DNA of 64,000 nt from the NCBI GenBank assembly GCA_964387985.1, contig CAYLZG010000001.1:1-64000 (forward strand). The letters run 5' to 3'. Positions 32,312 to 42,346 of the stretch are shown one piece after another. The notes beneath the pieces are model-generated. The model was not told where the DNA came from, made no database searches, and saw only the letters and a program-made list of their open reading frames with translations. The position numbers were made by a program, and so were the translations under genes. The stretch is from JALOOB01 sp964387985 (GTDB lineage Bacteria; Chloroflexota; Anaerolineae; CG2-30-64-16). The stretch's first letter is position 1, and every line of letters starts with the position of its first letter.

Positions 32312-33181
32312 ATGCCTGAGCTTCCCGAAGTTGAGACCGTGGCCGCCGACCTGCGTACGGAGCTGGTTGACCGGCGCTTTGTGGGCGCACACATCCTGTG
32401 GCCGCGCACCCTGGCAGCACCTGACGCCCGAGAACTGGTCGAAAGGATCCAGGGACGGCAAGTCATCGATGTGGGCCGACGCGGCAAATTCATACTGATC
32501 CGCCTCGATGACGGGCAGACACTCGTGGTGCACCTGCGCATGACCGGGAGTCTGGCGGTGGTTGCCTGTGAAGAGCCGCAGCCAGCCAATAACCACATCA
32601 GGGCGTGGTTTCCCCTGGCTGACGGCGATGCGCTTGTTTTCACCGATCCCCGGAAGTTCGGCCGCATCTGGTTGGTTGCCGATATCAATGAGGTGACGGG
32701 CAAGCTGGGACCGGAGCCGTTGGCGTGGGATTTCACCTTTCAGGAGTTCTCCGATCGCCTCCGCAGGCGCAAGGTTGCCATCAAGGCGCTGCTGCTGGAT
32801 CAAACGGTCGTTGCCGGTGTAGGGAATATCTATGCGGACGAGTCCCTCTTCCGCGCAGGCATCCACCCGCTGCGCAGGTCGTCTTCGCTATCGGACCAGG
32901 AACTCGAGCGCCTCTTTCTCAGCATGCGGCAGGTGCTCAAAGAAGCGATCAACAAGCGGGGCACACTTTTGCGCGATTATCGAACTCCGTACGGCGAGGA
33001 CGGCTATTTCCGCAACGATTTGCGGGTTTACGGCCGCCTGGATAGACCGTGCCCGAATTGCGGCACGCCCATCATGCGCATCCGCGTGACCCAACGCAGC
33101 ACGCACTTCTGCCCGCACTGCCAATGCGATAAAAATGAATTGCCCCCCCAGGAAGATGCACCTATAATCGATGAAATTTAG
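32312..33181 (+). CDS. mutM: Formamidopyrimidine-DNA glycosylase
   Basis: The enzyme excises oxidised purines such as 8-oxoguanine and cuts the abasic site by beta/delta elimination. The N-terminus PELPEVE provides the catalytic Pro (after Met removal) and Glu. The conserved Lys is in GRRGKFILI, the helix-two-turn-helix has DQTVVAGVGNIYADESLF, and the C-terminal zinc finger is CPNCGTP...FCPHCQ. The 289-residue length is normal, with a short tail after the finger. No ribosome site is visible; a palindrome abuts the start codon. Confidence 0.95.
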   Translation: MPELPEVETVAADLRTELVDRRFVGAHILWPRTLAAPDARELVERIQGRQVIDVGRRGKFILIRLDDGQTLVVHLRMTGSLAVVACEEPQPANNHIRAWFPLADGDALVFTDPRKFGRIWLVADINEVTGKLGPEPLAWDFTFQEFSDRLRRRKVAIKALLLDQTVVAGVGNIYADESLFRAGIHPLRRSSSLSDQELERLFLSMRQVLKEAINKRGTLLRDYRTPYGEDGYFRNDLRVYGRLDRPCPNCGTPIMRIRVTQRSTHFCPHCQCDKNELPPQEDAPIIDEI

Positions 33182-33200
33182 CGACACCCACTGAGGCTAC

Positions 33201-34802
33201 ATGGAAACCAATACACCATTGCGCGCACCGCTGCATGCACCGCGGCTGTGGGCGGCGACACTGATTGTCTTTATCTCAAGCGCGTGCATGATGACCCTGG
33301 AGTTGGTCGCAGGCCGCATCGTCGCGCCCTACGTCGGGGTGTCCCTTTACACCTGGACCTCGGTCATCGGCATCATCCTGGCCGGCATGAGCCTGGGCAA
33401 CTACATCGGCGGACGGCTGGCCGACCGCTGGGCATCGTATCGCTTGCTGGGCATACTGTTCCTCCTTGGAGGCCTGACCAGCATCGGCGTCCTTCTGGTA
33501 GATACGATGGGCACGCGGCTGCCCAACGAATGGCCCATCGTCCTCCGAATCATCATCTTGGTCACGGCGCTCTTTTTCATCCCATCCACCCTGCTCGGCA
33601 CAATTTCACCCGTGGTGACCAAGTTATCGGTGCTCGACCTTGCGCGCACGGGCAGCACGGTGGGCCGGATTTCTGCCGCCGGGACGGCCGGCAGCATCAT
33701 TGGGACATTCGCCACAGGCTTTCTGCTGATCGCCTGGTTCGGCACCCACGCAATTATCTGGGGAGTGGCAGTTGTCCTGCTCGCCATGGCTGCCGTGTTT
33801 TTCCTCACCGGCTTGCAGACGCGCAAGCGCGTTATTGCGGCCATCCTTTCCGTCATCCTGATAGGAGTAGCTACCACGGTGGCTACTGTCCAGGGTTGGA
33901 CGAGCTCTCGTTGCTCGCTGGAAACCAATTACTTCTGTATCACCGTGCATGAAAGCGAACATGCAGGCAAGCCAATGCGCACCCTCGTCCTCGACCGGCT
34001 GGTGCACAGCTACAGCTCGCTGGAGGACCCCACTCAACTGGTCTACGGCTACGAGAAAGTGTACGCCGAAGCGACCCACTATCAATCCTTGAGGCACAAC
34101 AGGCTGGCCGCGCTCTTCATCGGTGGCGGTGGCTACACGTTTCCGCGCTACATGGAGGCGCTTTATCCTGACAGCGAGCTGGATGTGATCGAGATTGACC
34201 CAGGGGTGACACAGACAGCCTACTCTTCGCTGGGCCTGGCCCGCGACAGCCGGATCAAAAGTTATAACGAGGATGCGCGCATGTTCCTGGAGCGACAGCC
34301 CGACAAGCGATACTCGTTGATCATGGGGGACGCGTTCAATGACTACTCCGTGCCTTATCATCTGACGACGCTGGAGTTCAACGAGCGGGTCCGGACCTGG
34401 TTAGCGGATGATGGCCTGTACCTCGTCAACCTGATCGACGGCCCGCGCCGCGATTTCCTGCGCTCATATACCGCCACCCTTGCGAAGACCTTCGATTACA
34501 TCTACATTGTGCCAGCGCTGCGGGGATGGCGGGAATCTCCCCGGGTGACTTTCGTGATCATCGCATCCGATCAGCCGCTCGACCTCGAACGGTTCCGCGA
34601 CATCGACGCAGGCGATGGCGAGACACTGCTGGCCGATACGGTGCTGCCGGACACGGACCGGGATGCCCTTCTCTCAGAGGATAAGTTGGTACTTTTAACA
34701 GATCAGTACGCGCCGGTCGACCAGATGCTCGCGCCGGTCGTTCGAGGCGAGACGGTGCGCCCCGATGCGCCATCGCTCCAAGGCGGTTCGACGGCTCAAT
34801 GA
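33201..34802 (+). CDS. Fused membrane/spermidine-synthase-like protein
   Basis: The N-terminal half (about 1-235) has roughly seven membrane segments of the MFS-like type. The C-terminal half (about 240-520) is a Rossmann methyltransferase-fold domain of the spermidine synthase superfamily: LFIGGGGYTFPRYMEALYP, DVIEIDPGVTQTA, and LIMGDAFNDYSVPYHLTTLE. The fused family is widespread, but true aminopropyl transfer has not been shown for most members. It overlaps the metallophosphoesterase gene by 4 bases (ATGA), so the two are translated together. Confidence 0.85.
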   Translation: METNTPLRAPLHAPRLWAATLIVFISSACMMTLELVAGRIVAPYVGVSLYTWTSVIGIILAGMSLGNYIGGRLADRWASYRLLGILFLLGGLTSIGVLLVDTMGTRLPNEWPIVLRIIILVTALFFIPSTLLGTISPVVTKLSVLDLARTGSTVGRISAAGTAGSIIGTFATGFLLIAWFGTHAIIWGVAVVLLAMAAVFFLTGLQTRKRVIAAILSVILIGVATTVATVQGWTSSRCSLETNYFCITVHESEHAGKPMRTLVLDRLVHSYSSLEDPTQLVYGYEKVYAEATHYQSLRHNRLAALFIGGGGYTFPRYMEALYPDSELDVIEIDPGVTQTAYSSLGLARDSRIKSYNEDARMFLERQPDKRYSLIMGDAFNDYSVPYHLTTLEFNERVRTWLADDGLYLVNLIDGPRRDFLRSYTATLAKTFDYIYIVPALRGWRESPRVTFVIIASDQPLDLERFRDIDAGDGETLLADTVLPDTDRDALLSEDKLVLLTDQYAPVDQMLAPVVRGETVRPDAPSLQGGSTAQ

Positions 34803-35944
34803 CTGGTGCAAACCAAAACAAACCCGTGAAGCTTCTGATGTGGTGCTTTTCGATGCTCGTCTGGATCGCAGCGGGCGCCGCATCTTACTTGTTTGTCCTG
34901 AACCGTCTGCTGATCCAGTTGCGCGACAGGCGGCACAAGAGCTTCCTCGTTCGTGCAGGAGGACTGCTCTCTGTCGGTTTCAGCGCGCTGCTCGGCGCGC
35001 GGGCGAACCGCACTGGGTGGAGGATGCTGCCTGCCGCCGCATTGGTGCTGGCCTTTGCCGGTGAGGTGCGGCGGCTACTCCTGCGCACCCGGCACCGAGG
35101 GGCTCCGCCGGTTGCCGAAGAAGGGCCGAGCGTCCGGCTGAACAGGCCACAGACCACTACCGATCTCGTGCTGCGACAGTATGAGGTTCGCATGCCGAAA
35201 TGGCGCGGACCTGCGGTGCGCGTCGCGCACGTCAGCGACTTCCACCTGAACAGCCATCTTCCACTCAGCTACTTCCAGGATGCCATGCATCGCATTGCAG
35301 CAAAGCAGCCCGATCTCGTACTGATCACCGGCGATTTCGTTACCCATGCCGAGTTCATCCCGCTGCTTGCAGAAGTGCTGCCCCTGGCGCAGGGACGGCT
35401 TGGCTCGTTCGGCGTGTTGGGCAATCACGATACATGGGCCGACGCGGCGGCCGTTCAAGAAACTGCCAATGCAGCAGGGGTTTGCATGTTGAGCAATGGC
35501 AGCGTGCGCATTCCCCTGGGCGATGGCGCTTCAATCCTCCTGGCCGGCGATGAACACCCTTGGGTAGATGGGGCGTGGCATGAGCCGGATCGGATGCCGG
35601 GAGAGCTGGCGTTTCTGCTGACCCATACGCCAGACAATATCCACCGTCCACAGGGAGCCATGTTCGATGCGGTGTTCGCGGGGCACTATCACGGCGGTCA
35701 GATTCGCATGCCCGGCATTGGCGCCCTGGTGATGCCGTCGAAGTATGGCAGGCAATATGACGGCAGCCATTTTGTCTTCGGTCGCACGCACCTGTTTGTC
35801 ACCGCCGGTGTCGGCTCTGCTGAACCGCCCCTACGGATCTGGTGCCCGCCCGATATCCTGCTCGTCGATTTCCTGCCAGATGGAGATGGTGTAAGCTTCG
35901 GAGCAACCCCCCAAGCGGATCGCTCCGAAGCTCCCGGGCTATAG
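34799..35944 (+). CDS. Membrane-anchored calcineurin-like metallophosphoesterase
   Basis: Two N-terminal hydrophobic segments precede a phosphoesterase domain with all canonical metal-binding blocks: HVSDFHLN (D-x-H), LITGDFV (GD), VLGNHDTW (GNHD), LLTHTPD (H) and FAGHYHGG (GHxH). This YkuE-like group removes phosphate from lipids or nucleotides at the membrane. Its substrate cannot be assigned. The start overlaps the spermidine-synthase-like gene. Its stop overlaps the stop codon of the convergent protease gene by 3 bases. Confidence 0.88.
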   Translation: MTGANQNKPVKLLMWCFSMLVWIAAGAASYLFVLNRLLIQLRDRRHKSFLVRAGGLLSVGFSALLGARANRTGWRMLPAAALVLAFAGEVRRLLLRTRHRGAPPVAEEGPSVRLNRPQTTTDLVLRQYEVRMPKWRGPAVRVAHVSDFHLNSHLPLSYFQDAMHRIAAKQPDLVLITGDFVTHAEFIPLLAEVLPLAQGRLGSFGVLGNHDTWADAAAVQETANAAGVCMLSNGSVRIPLGDGASILLAGDEHPWVDGAWHEPDRMPGELAFLLTHTPDNIHRPQGAMFDAVFAGHYHGGQIRMPGIGALVMPSKYGRQYDGSHFVFGRTHLFVTAGVGSAEPPLRIWCPPDILLVDFLPDGDGVSFGATPQADRSEAPGL

Positions 35945-37513
35945 GCGGTCCAACTCGAGAGGATCGAGCTCGACCAGGTCGGGGTCATCCTGGAGGATCT
36001 CCAGCGCGAAGTCCTCAGCGATGCGCTGGTACCCTTTGGCTCCCACGATCGCCGTGTAAGCCTCGCCGCGCGGCAGGGGGGTGTCGGTCGTGTAGACACC
36101 TTCGGCATCCGTTACACCGAAGGAAAGCACCGAACCAGTCTTGCCTTCGCTATTGTCTGCGTCGAAGTCGTCAACCACCAGGTCAGGGAACAGGAAGACA
36201 ACGACCGCTCCCTGGATGGGTCGCTGCGTGGCATAATCGACAACGGTCCCGGTGATGATCACGCCATCGTCTGCGGACGGTTTTGGCTTCTGTGGCGGAC
36301 GATTGTTGGCCTGCTGTGTTCCGACTGTGAAGCCCGCCTCCTGGACAAGATCGTCTCGTATATAGACCTGCAGATTGTAGCTGCCATCGGTCAGGCCCTT
36401 CTTGCCGCTCAGACTAAGGTCAAGAATGCCGGACGCACCATACTCCCACTCCAGATCAGTATCGCCGGCGATATCCTGTCCTTCGTACTGCCAGGCGTAG
36501 CTCCAATCCATGCCGTCACGCATGCCTTCGTAAGGCAGCCCTGCATGCACCTCGGCAGTGCCGGACCGGAAGCTCGTGGCCTCGCCCAGGACACCTTCGC
36601 TCTCGTCGAAGGCCGTCCCAAAAACGATCTCGCCAAAGGTTGCCTTGCCGGTCGGCCTGGCCGCCGCACCGCTGGGCGGCCGGGTGACGATCTGACCGCC
36701 GCTGGCGCCAATCTTGCGCGCCTCTTCGATGTAGGGCACTGCACGGTTCGTGGGGCGAATCAGGTAGATAACATTGCCCGCCCGGTCCTGGATGCGCGCC
36801 GTGGGCACACCGATCAGCTCACCTGCTTCGTTGATCGCAGCTCCACCCGAGTTGCCCTGGTTGACCAACACGTCGGTCTTGAACCAGTCGAACTCATCGT
36901 CACCATCTTCATCCACGAAACCCGAAATGCGACCTTCAGTCGCGGTCACAGTGTCGCCCGCGATCCCGGGATATCCCACCACGATCACATCATCGAGCAC
37001 CTCGACTGCATCCGAGTCCGCGAGGTCCATCGAGACGACGGGCAGCGTGGGTGTGATCTTCTGTTTGCTGTTGTAATATGCGACGATCTTGAGCACCGCA
37101 ATGTCGAGATCCGCATCGTAGGATAGGGCTTGGGCAATATAAGCTGGCTTTGGGAGCTTGCGAGCGTCATCGGTGACGGCAACCACAGAGAGACCCTTGG
37201 CATTGAAGAAGTCGCCGGGCTGTAAACCCAATTCGTCCAGCTCCGAATCCGCACCTCCGGATGTCGGGTAACCGATGCAATGGAAGTTCGTCAGAATATA
37301 GCCTTCCTGATCGAGCATCGTGCCCGAGCAGAGGCTGCCTGCGTTTTCGTCCGCATCGAAAGGCGTCATGAGCTTTATTGAGGATCGCAGGACGCGCTGG
37401 GCGACATCGCGGTCCAGCGCCTGGACCTGTGGTGCGCTGCCAACGAGTCCGGCGGCAAATGAGAGCAAGGTCAAAACTGCAAACAGGATCGTCCGGTTCT
37501 GGCGTCTCATCAT
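35939..37513 (-). CDS. Secreted trypsin-like serine protease with C-terminal carboxypeptidase-regulatory-like domain
   Basis: A signal peptide (ILFAVLTLLSFAAGLVGSAP) leads to an S1C/HtrA-like protease domain with the triad His in NFHCIG, Asp in DLDIAVLKI and Ser in NQGNSGGAAI. No PDZ domain is recognisable. The middle holds an unassigned beta-rich region (about 285-395). The last 110 residues resemble a carboxypeptidase regulatory-like fold (ITGTVVDYATQRPIQGAVVVF, then GVYTTDTPLPRG). AGGAG precedes the ATG. The small membrane-anchored gene upstream ends 6 bases before it, so they are likely co-transcribed. Confidence 0.87.
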   Translation of the reverse strand: MMRRQNRTILFAVLTLLSFAAGLVGSAPQVQALDRDVAQRVLRSSIKLMTPFDADENAGSLCSGTMLDQEGYILTNFHCIGYPTSGGADSELDELGLQPGDFFNAKGLSVVAVTDDARKLPKPAYIAQALSYDADLDIAVLKIVAYYNSKQKITPTLPVVSMDLADSDAVEVLDDVIVVGYPGIAGDTVTATEGRISGFVDEDGDDEFDWFKTDVLVNQGNSGGAAINEAGELIGVPTARIQDRAGNVIYLIRPTNRAVPYIEEARKIGASGGQIVTRPPSGAAARPTGKATFGEIVFGTAFDESEGVLGEATSFRSGTAEVHAGLPYEGMRDGMDWSYAWQYEGQDIAGDTDLEWEYGASGILDLSLSGKKGLTDGSYNLQVYIRDDLVQEAGFTVGTQQANNRPPQKPKPSADDGVIITGTVVDYATQRPIQGAVVVFLFPDLVVDDFDADNSEGKTGSVLSFGVTDAEGVYTTDTPLPRGEAYTAIVGAKGYQRIAEDFALEILQDDPDLVELDPLELDRL

Positions 37514-37519
37514 CGTCTC

Positions 37520-38125
37520 CTACTTCAGCTCAAGCGAGCCAAGGATGCGACCCCACACGCCATCGAGGCCCTTGAACGCGTCTGCCGAAGCCAGCATACT
37601 TGCCACGGTCATGACGTCATCCTGGCGGATCAGCACGTCTGCACCCTCAGCGACGATGGGAACGCTATTGGGCGTGGCAATCACCGGCTCCGCGACATAG
37701 ACATAATCCACCCGCACAGCATTCTTGCCGCGCACCTGGGTTTCTCCGATGCTCAACACCTTGTAGCCGAGCAGGTCCTTTGCCTTGCGATCCGCCCACT
37801 TGAGGGCGAAGTCGCCGAGCGTCTGAGCACTCGTGCTGATTTCCGTCACCGGCATCTGCCGGAGCACGAAGCGCGCCGGAAAGAGCCCGGCGTCGAACGA
37901 TTCACTGACGACAAGCACTTCGTCAGCCGAGTCGCCTTTCGCTTGAGCCCAGGAGGCCGGATAGCTGACAGACACGTTGGCATCGCTGAAAGCGGACGAT
38001 CGATTTACTACGATGGTGCGTGCGATGAGCCCCACGGCCAACAGGATGATAACGAGGGCCCAAACTAACCATTCCGGTTCTTCCTCGCGGAACAGGGTGC
38101 GCCGGAGCATTGAGCGGGTTGTCAT
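37520..38125 (-). CDS. Membrane-anchored protein of unknown function
   Basis: The 201-residue product has one N-terminal transmembrane helix (EWLVWALVIILLAVGLIART) and an exported domain beginning FSDANVSVSYPASWA, which resembles PsbP/LpqN-like or DUF1795-type lipid- or surface-binding folds. ATG 38125 is preferred because AAGGA lies 9 bases upstream; two earlier ATGs lack a properly spaced site. It lies between the PrsW-like gene and the protease gene, all on the minus strand with short gaps, so a shared envelope role is possible. Confidence 0.72.
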   Translation of the reverse strand: MTTRSMLRRTLFREEEPEWLVWALVIILLAVGLIARTIVVNRSSAFSDANVSVSYPASWAQAKGDSADEVLVVSESFDAGLFPARFVLRQMPVTEISTSAQTLGDFALKWADRKAKDLLGYKVLSIGETQVRGKNAVRVDYVYVAEPVIATPNSVPIVAEGADVLIRQDDVMTVASMLASADAFKGLDGVWGRILGSLELK

Positions 38126-38138
38126 GGGTGCCATTCCT

Positions 38139-39065
38139 TTACGCAGAAGCAGCGCCGGGCCGCGCACTGCGTCGCATGATGATGAACAAGGTGAGGAACG
38201 TGGCTGCAGCTACGACTGAGGCAAATATCAGGCCATTCAGCGGCGTGGGGCGCAGGCCGCTGCGCGTGATTTCACTGAGCAGTGTGCTGACGACGCCGTT
38301 CAGAATCGCAGCGAGCAGGAGCCCAGCCGGCAGCCAGAAGGGACCACGGTTCTCGAATTTGGCGCGACCCAAGAAATAGCCGGTCACACCGGCAAACGAA
38401 GCATGTGCCAATGCGATGACGGCAATACGGACTGCGCCGATCCCCAGATCGACACCGCCGTTCTGCAGGACATATTGGACGTTCAAGAGGGTGGCATAGC
38501 CCAAACCGGCAGCAGCGCCGTAAATGATGCCGTCAATGCGCTCGTCAAATTCGACGCTGCGGAAGATGCTGTAACGAACGGCAGCATACTTAAGAAACTC
38601 CTGCGTGACGCCCACGATGCAGATGCCTGCCAGCAGCTGCAGGAAGAGACTGCTGCCAGCCCACTTGTTCACCCCAAACACATCCTGGATCAACGGCTGG
38701 CCCACCGCGGCTGCCAGAAGAACACCCAGAATAAAGACTCCGATGACGAATTGCTTCGGCTCCGGCTCAGCGCGGTCCTGAAGATAGAATACGCCCAACC
38801 AGGCGGCCGCCGGAACCAGCGCCAACAGGAGACCGGCAATGGTAAGCCAGGGGCCTTGCAGATTGGTGCGTAGGGCCGGTGCGCCGAAGAACACTGCTGC
38901 CACAAACGCGGCAAGGCCGATGATCAGAACCAACATGGCCAGCCACATGCCGCGACGATTCTGGCCCAACCGGGCATAGTGATCATCGCAAAAGGACCGA
39001 CCGCCGAACATTCTGGCCGCGCCAGCAATTGACTTATTGCACACGCAGCAAGTTTCGCCCGCCAT
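38139..39065 (-). CDS. PrsW-like integral membrane protein with N-terminal zinc finger and degenerate active site
   Basis: About eight membrane segments and overall sequence match the PrsW intramembrane protease family. The catalytic motifs are altered: EExxK is QEFLK (155-159), FxxxEN is YATLLN (190-195), and HxxxD is HASFA (221-225). The first acidic residue and the motif-2 Glu are missing, so proteolysis is doubtful. The N-terminus has C6-x2-C9-x16-C26-x2-H29, a half-LIM-like zinc site facing the cytoplasm. A strong AAAGGAGG site precedes the ATG. Family PrsW cuts anti-sigma factors; this one may be a binding or scaffold relative. Confidence 0.78.
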   Translation of the reverse strand: MAGETCCVCNKSIAGAARMFGGRSFCDDHYARLGQNRRGMWLAMLVLIIGLAAFVAAVFFGAPALRTNLQGPWLTIAGLLLALVPAAAWLGVFYLQDRAEPEPKQFVIGVFILGVLLAAAVGQPLIQDVFGVNKWAGSSLFLQLLAGICIVGVTQEFLKYAAVRYSIFRSVEFDERIDGIIYGAAAGLGYATLLNVQYVLQNGGVDLGIGAVRIAVIALAHASFAGVTGYFLGRAKFENRGPFWLPAGLLLAAILNGVVSTLLSEITRSGLRPTPLNGLIFASVVAAATFLTLFIIMRRSARPGAASA

Positions 39066-39140
39066 AAGTGCATTCCTCCTTTGAAGAGACGGCCTCTGTG
39101 ATTGCCAGGGGAGAAATCGAGCCGGGCCCTGCCGGTCGGG

Positions 39141-39395
39141 CTACTTCAGGCGTGCACGCACCTGGCCGATGATGAATTCGTTGGTGGTGTGAATGCCGGT
39201 GGCAGCCTTCGAATAGATCAACTCGTCATCGACGGTCACTTCGTACCGGCCATTGCCCGAAGGAATCAGCACGATCGACTCAATGGGGTGTTGCCCTCCG
39301 ACGAAAGGCTTGAATGTGTTGACCAATGTTTCCGCCAAACTGACGGCCCGGGGCGTGTAGTTTCACGCCACACAAAATTCAATCGAGATACGCAT
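39141..39395 (-). CDS. SelW/Rdx-family protein with in-frame UGA (probable selenoprotein)
   Basis: From ATG 39395 (GGAG 9 bases upstream) the frame reads MRISIEFCVA, then TGA at 39363-39365, then NYTPRAVSLAETLVNTF and on to a TAA/TAG-type stop at 39141, 84 residues in all. The family redox motif CxxC appears as C-V-A-U, the TGA lying exactly on the second cysteine. Sequence after the TGA fits the family (IESIVLIPS, GRYEVTVDDELIYSKAATG). A TTG start after the TGA would give a 65-residue protein without the active site and without a ribosome site. A possible SECIS hairpin follows. The alternative is a nonsense mutation or sequencing error. Confidence 0.82.
39332..39351 (-). promoter_or_regulatory. 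Possible bacterial SECIS hairpin downstream of the UGA
   Basis: On the minus strand, 18 bases after the TGA, an 8-base apical loop starting GU is closed by GCC/GGC. The helix extends by two more C-G pairs after a two-base bulge. A G in the first loop position and a loop 16-37 bases from the UGA are the usual bacterial requirements. The stem is short and an alternative pairing (CGCC/GGCG with a larger loop) exists, so this rests on hand folding only. Confidence 0.45.
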
Positions 39396-39556
39396 GTTTT
39401 CTACTCCGTGCCTGGATGGGGTTGTTTCAACCATGCGCGGGCCCCGGACTGTTTTAAAGTCCAAACAGGGCGCCGCGCTGGCGGTAATAACTTGCGGACC
39501 GGCGAACGAAGGCAGATAAATTTCGCGACAAAACGCGGGCGGAGCCGGATCTCCCT

Positions 39557-39778
39557 TTACAGAATCGGCCGATCGGGCTGGCGCGCCTGGGCAAACTGGG
39601 ATTCGAGTTCCGCGCGTCGTTCTGCCGAGGCGCGCTTGCCCTCGTCGATCACCATATTCAACCGCTGCTTGATTGTCTCCTGCATGTCATGACCCGACTT
39701 GGGCGCCATCAGTGAAGTTACCGCCGCGCCGGTCAACGCACCCAAAAGCAAACCTTCAACAAACTTCCCAACACTCAT
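39557..39778 (-). CDS. YtxH-domain small membrane protein
   Basis: The 73-residue product has the YtxH pattern: a short N-terminal hydrophobic segment (FVEGLLLGALTGAAVTSLMAP) followed by SGHDMQETIKQRL and a charged amphipathic helix. Members are stress-associated envelope proteins of unclear function. ATG 39778 has a perfect AAGGAG site 6 bases upstream, so a longer frame starting eight codons earlier is rejected. A promoter candidate lies about 60 bases upstream. Confidence 0.85.
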   Translation of the reverse strand: MSVGKFVEGLLLGALTGAAVTSLMAPKSGHDMQETIKQRLNMVIDEGKRASAERRAELESQFAQARQPDRPIL

Positions 39779-39836
39779 GTATTGCTCCTTCTTTCCGTGC
39801 AACCGGTGAACTCGCGCTCATCGATAAGGCAGCGCA

Positions 39837-39863
39837 AGTATAGCATATCGCCCCCCCGGTCAA
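39837..39863 (-). promoter_or_regulatory. Promoter candidate for the YtxH gene
   Basis: TTGACC (39858-39863) and TATACT (39837-39842) on the minus strand are separated by 15 bases, slightly short, with a run of seven G in the spacer. Confidence 0.4.
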
Positions 39864-39891
39864 AAACAGTTCCGGCGCCATGGAATCCGTG

Positions 39892-41620
<1,729 letters not shown>

Positions 41621-41622
<2 letters not shown>

Positions 41623-42346
41623 GCAACCTCAGACCGTCGCAGCGCTCTTGGCGCTGAATCAGCGGTTCTACGCCCGTTTCGCCGGCGACTTTGCCCGTAC
41701 GCGGCGAACCTGGCCTCCGGGCTTCGACCGTATTCTACCTTATCTGCAGACTGCTTCCAACGTATTGGATTTGGGCTGCGGGAATGCCCGGCTGCTCACT
41801 TTCCTGGGCGCGAGTAAGTGGCAAGGGCAGTATGACGGACTGGACAGCAGCGAAAACCTTCTCGTAGAGGCGCGTGCGGCCGCCCAGGCACACCCCCAGA
41901 ACCCCGCGCACTTTATCGTCGCGGACCTGTATACGGATAGCTGGCCCCAGGCCATGCGAGGCCCCTACGACGCGCTGGTCAGTCTCGCCGTCCTGCACCA
42001 CATCCCAGGCGCCATGAACCGAAGGCACTTCCTGATGCAATGTGCGGACCTGCTCAGACCCGGTTGCCACCTGATCGTGTCGACCTGGCAGTTCATGACG
42101 TCTGAACGGTTGCGAAAGCGTATCGTGCCCTGGGAAGCAGCGGGGATCGCGGAGGCCGACGTAGAATCAGGCGATTACCTCATGGGCTGGGGAGAGGGTG
42201 CGCCAGGTCTCCGTTACTGCGCGTTCATCGATGAGCCTGAGCTGGTAGATATGGCAACCGAAGCGGGTCTGAGCTGCACTGAGACCTTCTTCTCCGATGG
42301 CCACGAGGGAAATCTGAATCTCTACGGGGTGTTTACCGCCAGGTGA
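41621..42346 (+). CDS. Class I SAM-dependent methyltransferase, Trm9-like
   Basis: The 241-residue protein has the SAM-binding glycine loop VLDLGCGNARLL and a core resembling Trm9/ALKBH8 tRNA methyltransferases. FYARFAGDFARTRRTWPP matches their FxxTRxxPWP start, SLAVLHHIPG the SxAVxHH motif, LLRPGCHLIVSTWQF the central strand, and GDYLMGWGEGAPGLRYCAFI the GDxLVPW...RYYH region. Those enzymes methylate the carboxymethyl group made by Elp3 at U34. The head-to-head position beside elp3 supports that role, but it is an inference. No Shine-Dalgarno site precedes ATG 41621. The stop overlaps the convergent LysM gene by 14 bases. Confidence 0.8.

Noticed and set aside
39141..39338. A 65-residue protein starting at TTG 39338
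   Set aside because: It lacks a ribosome site and the redox motif; the longer frame through the TGA from ATG 39395 explains the sequence better.
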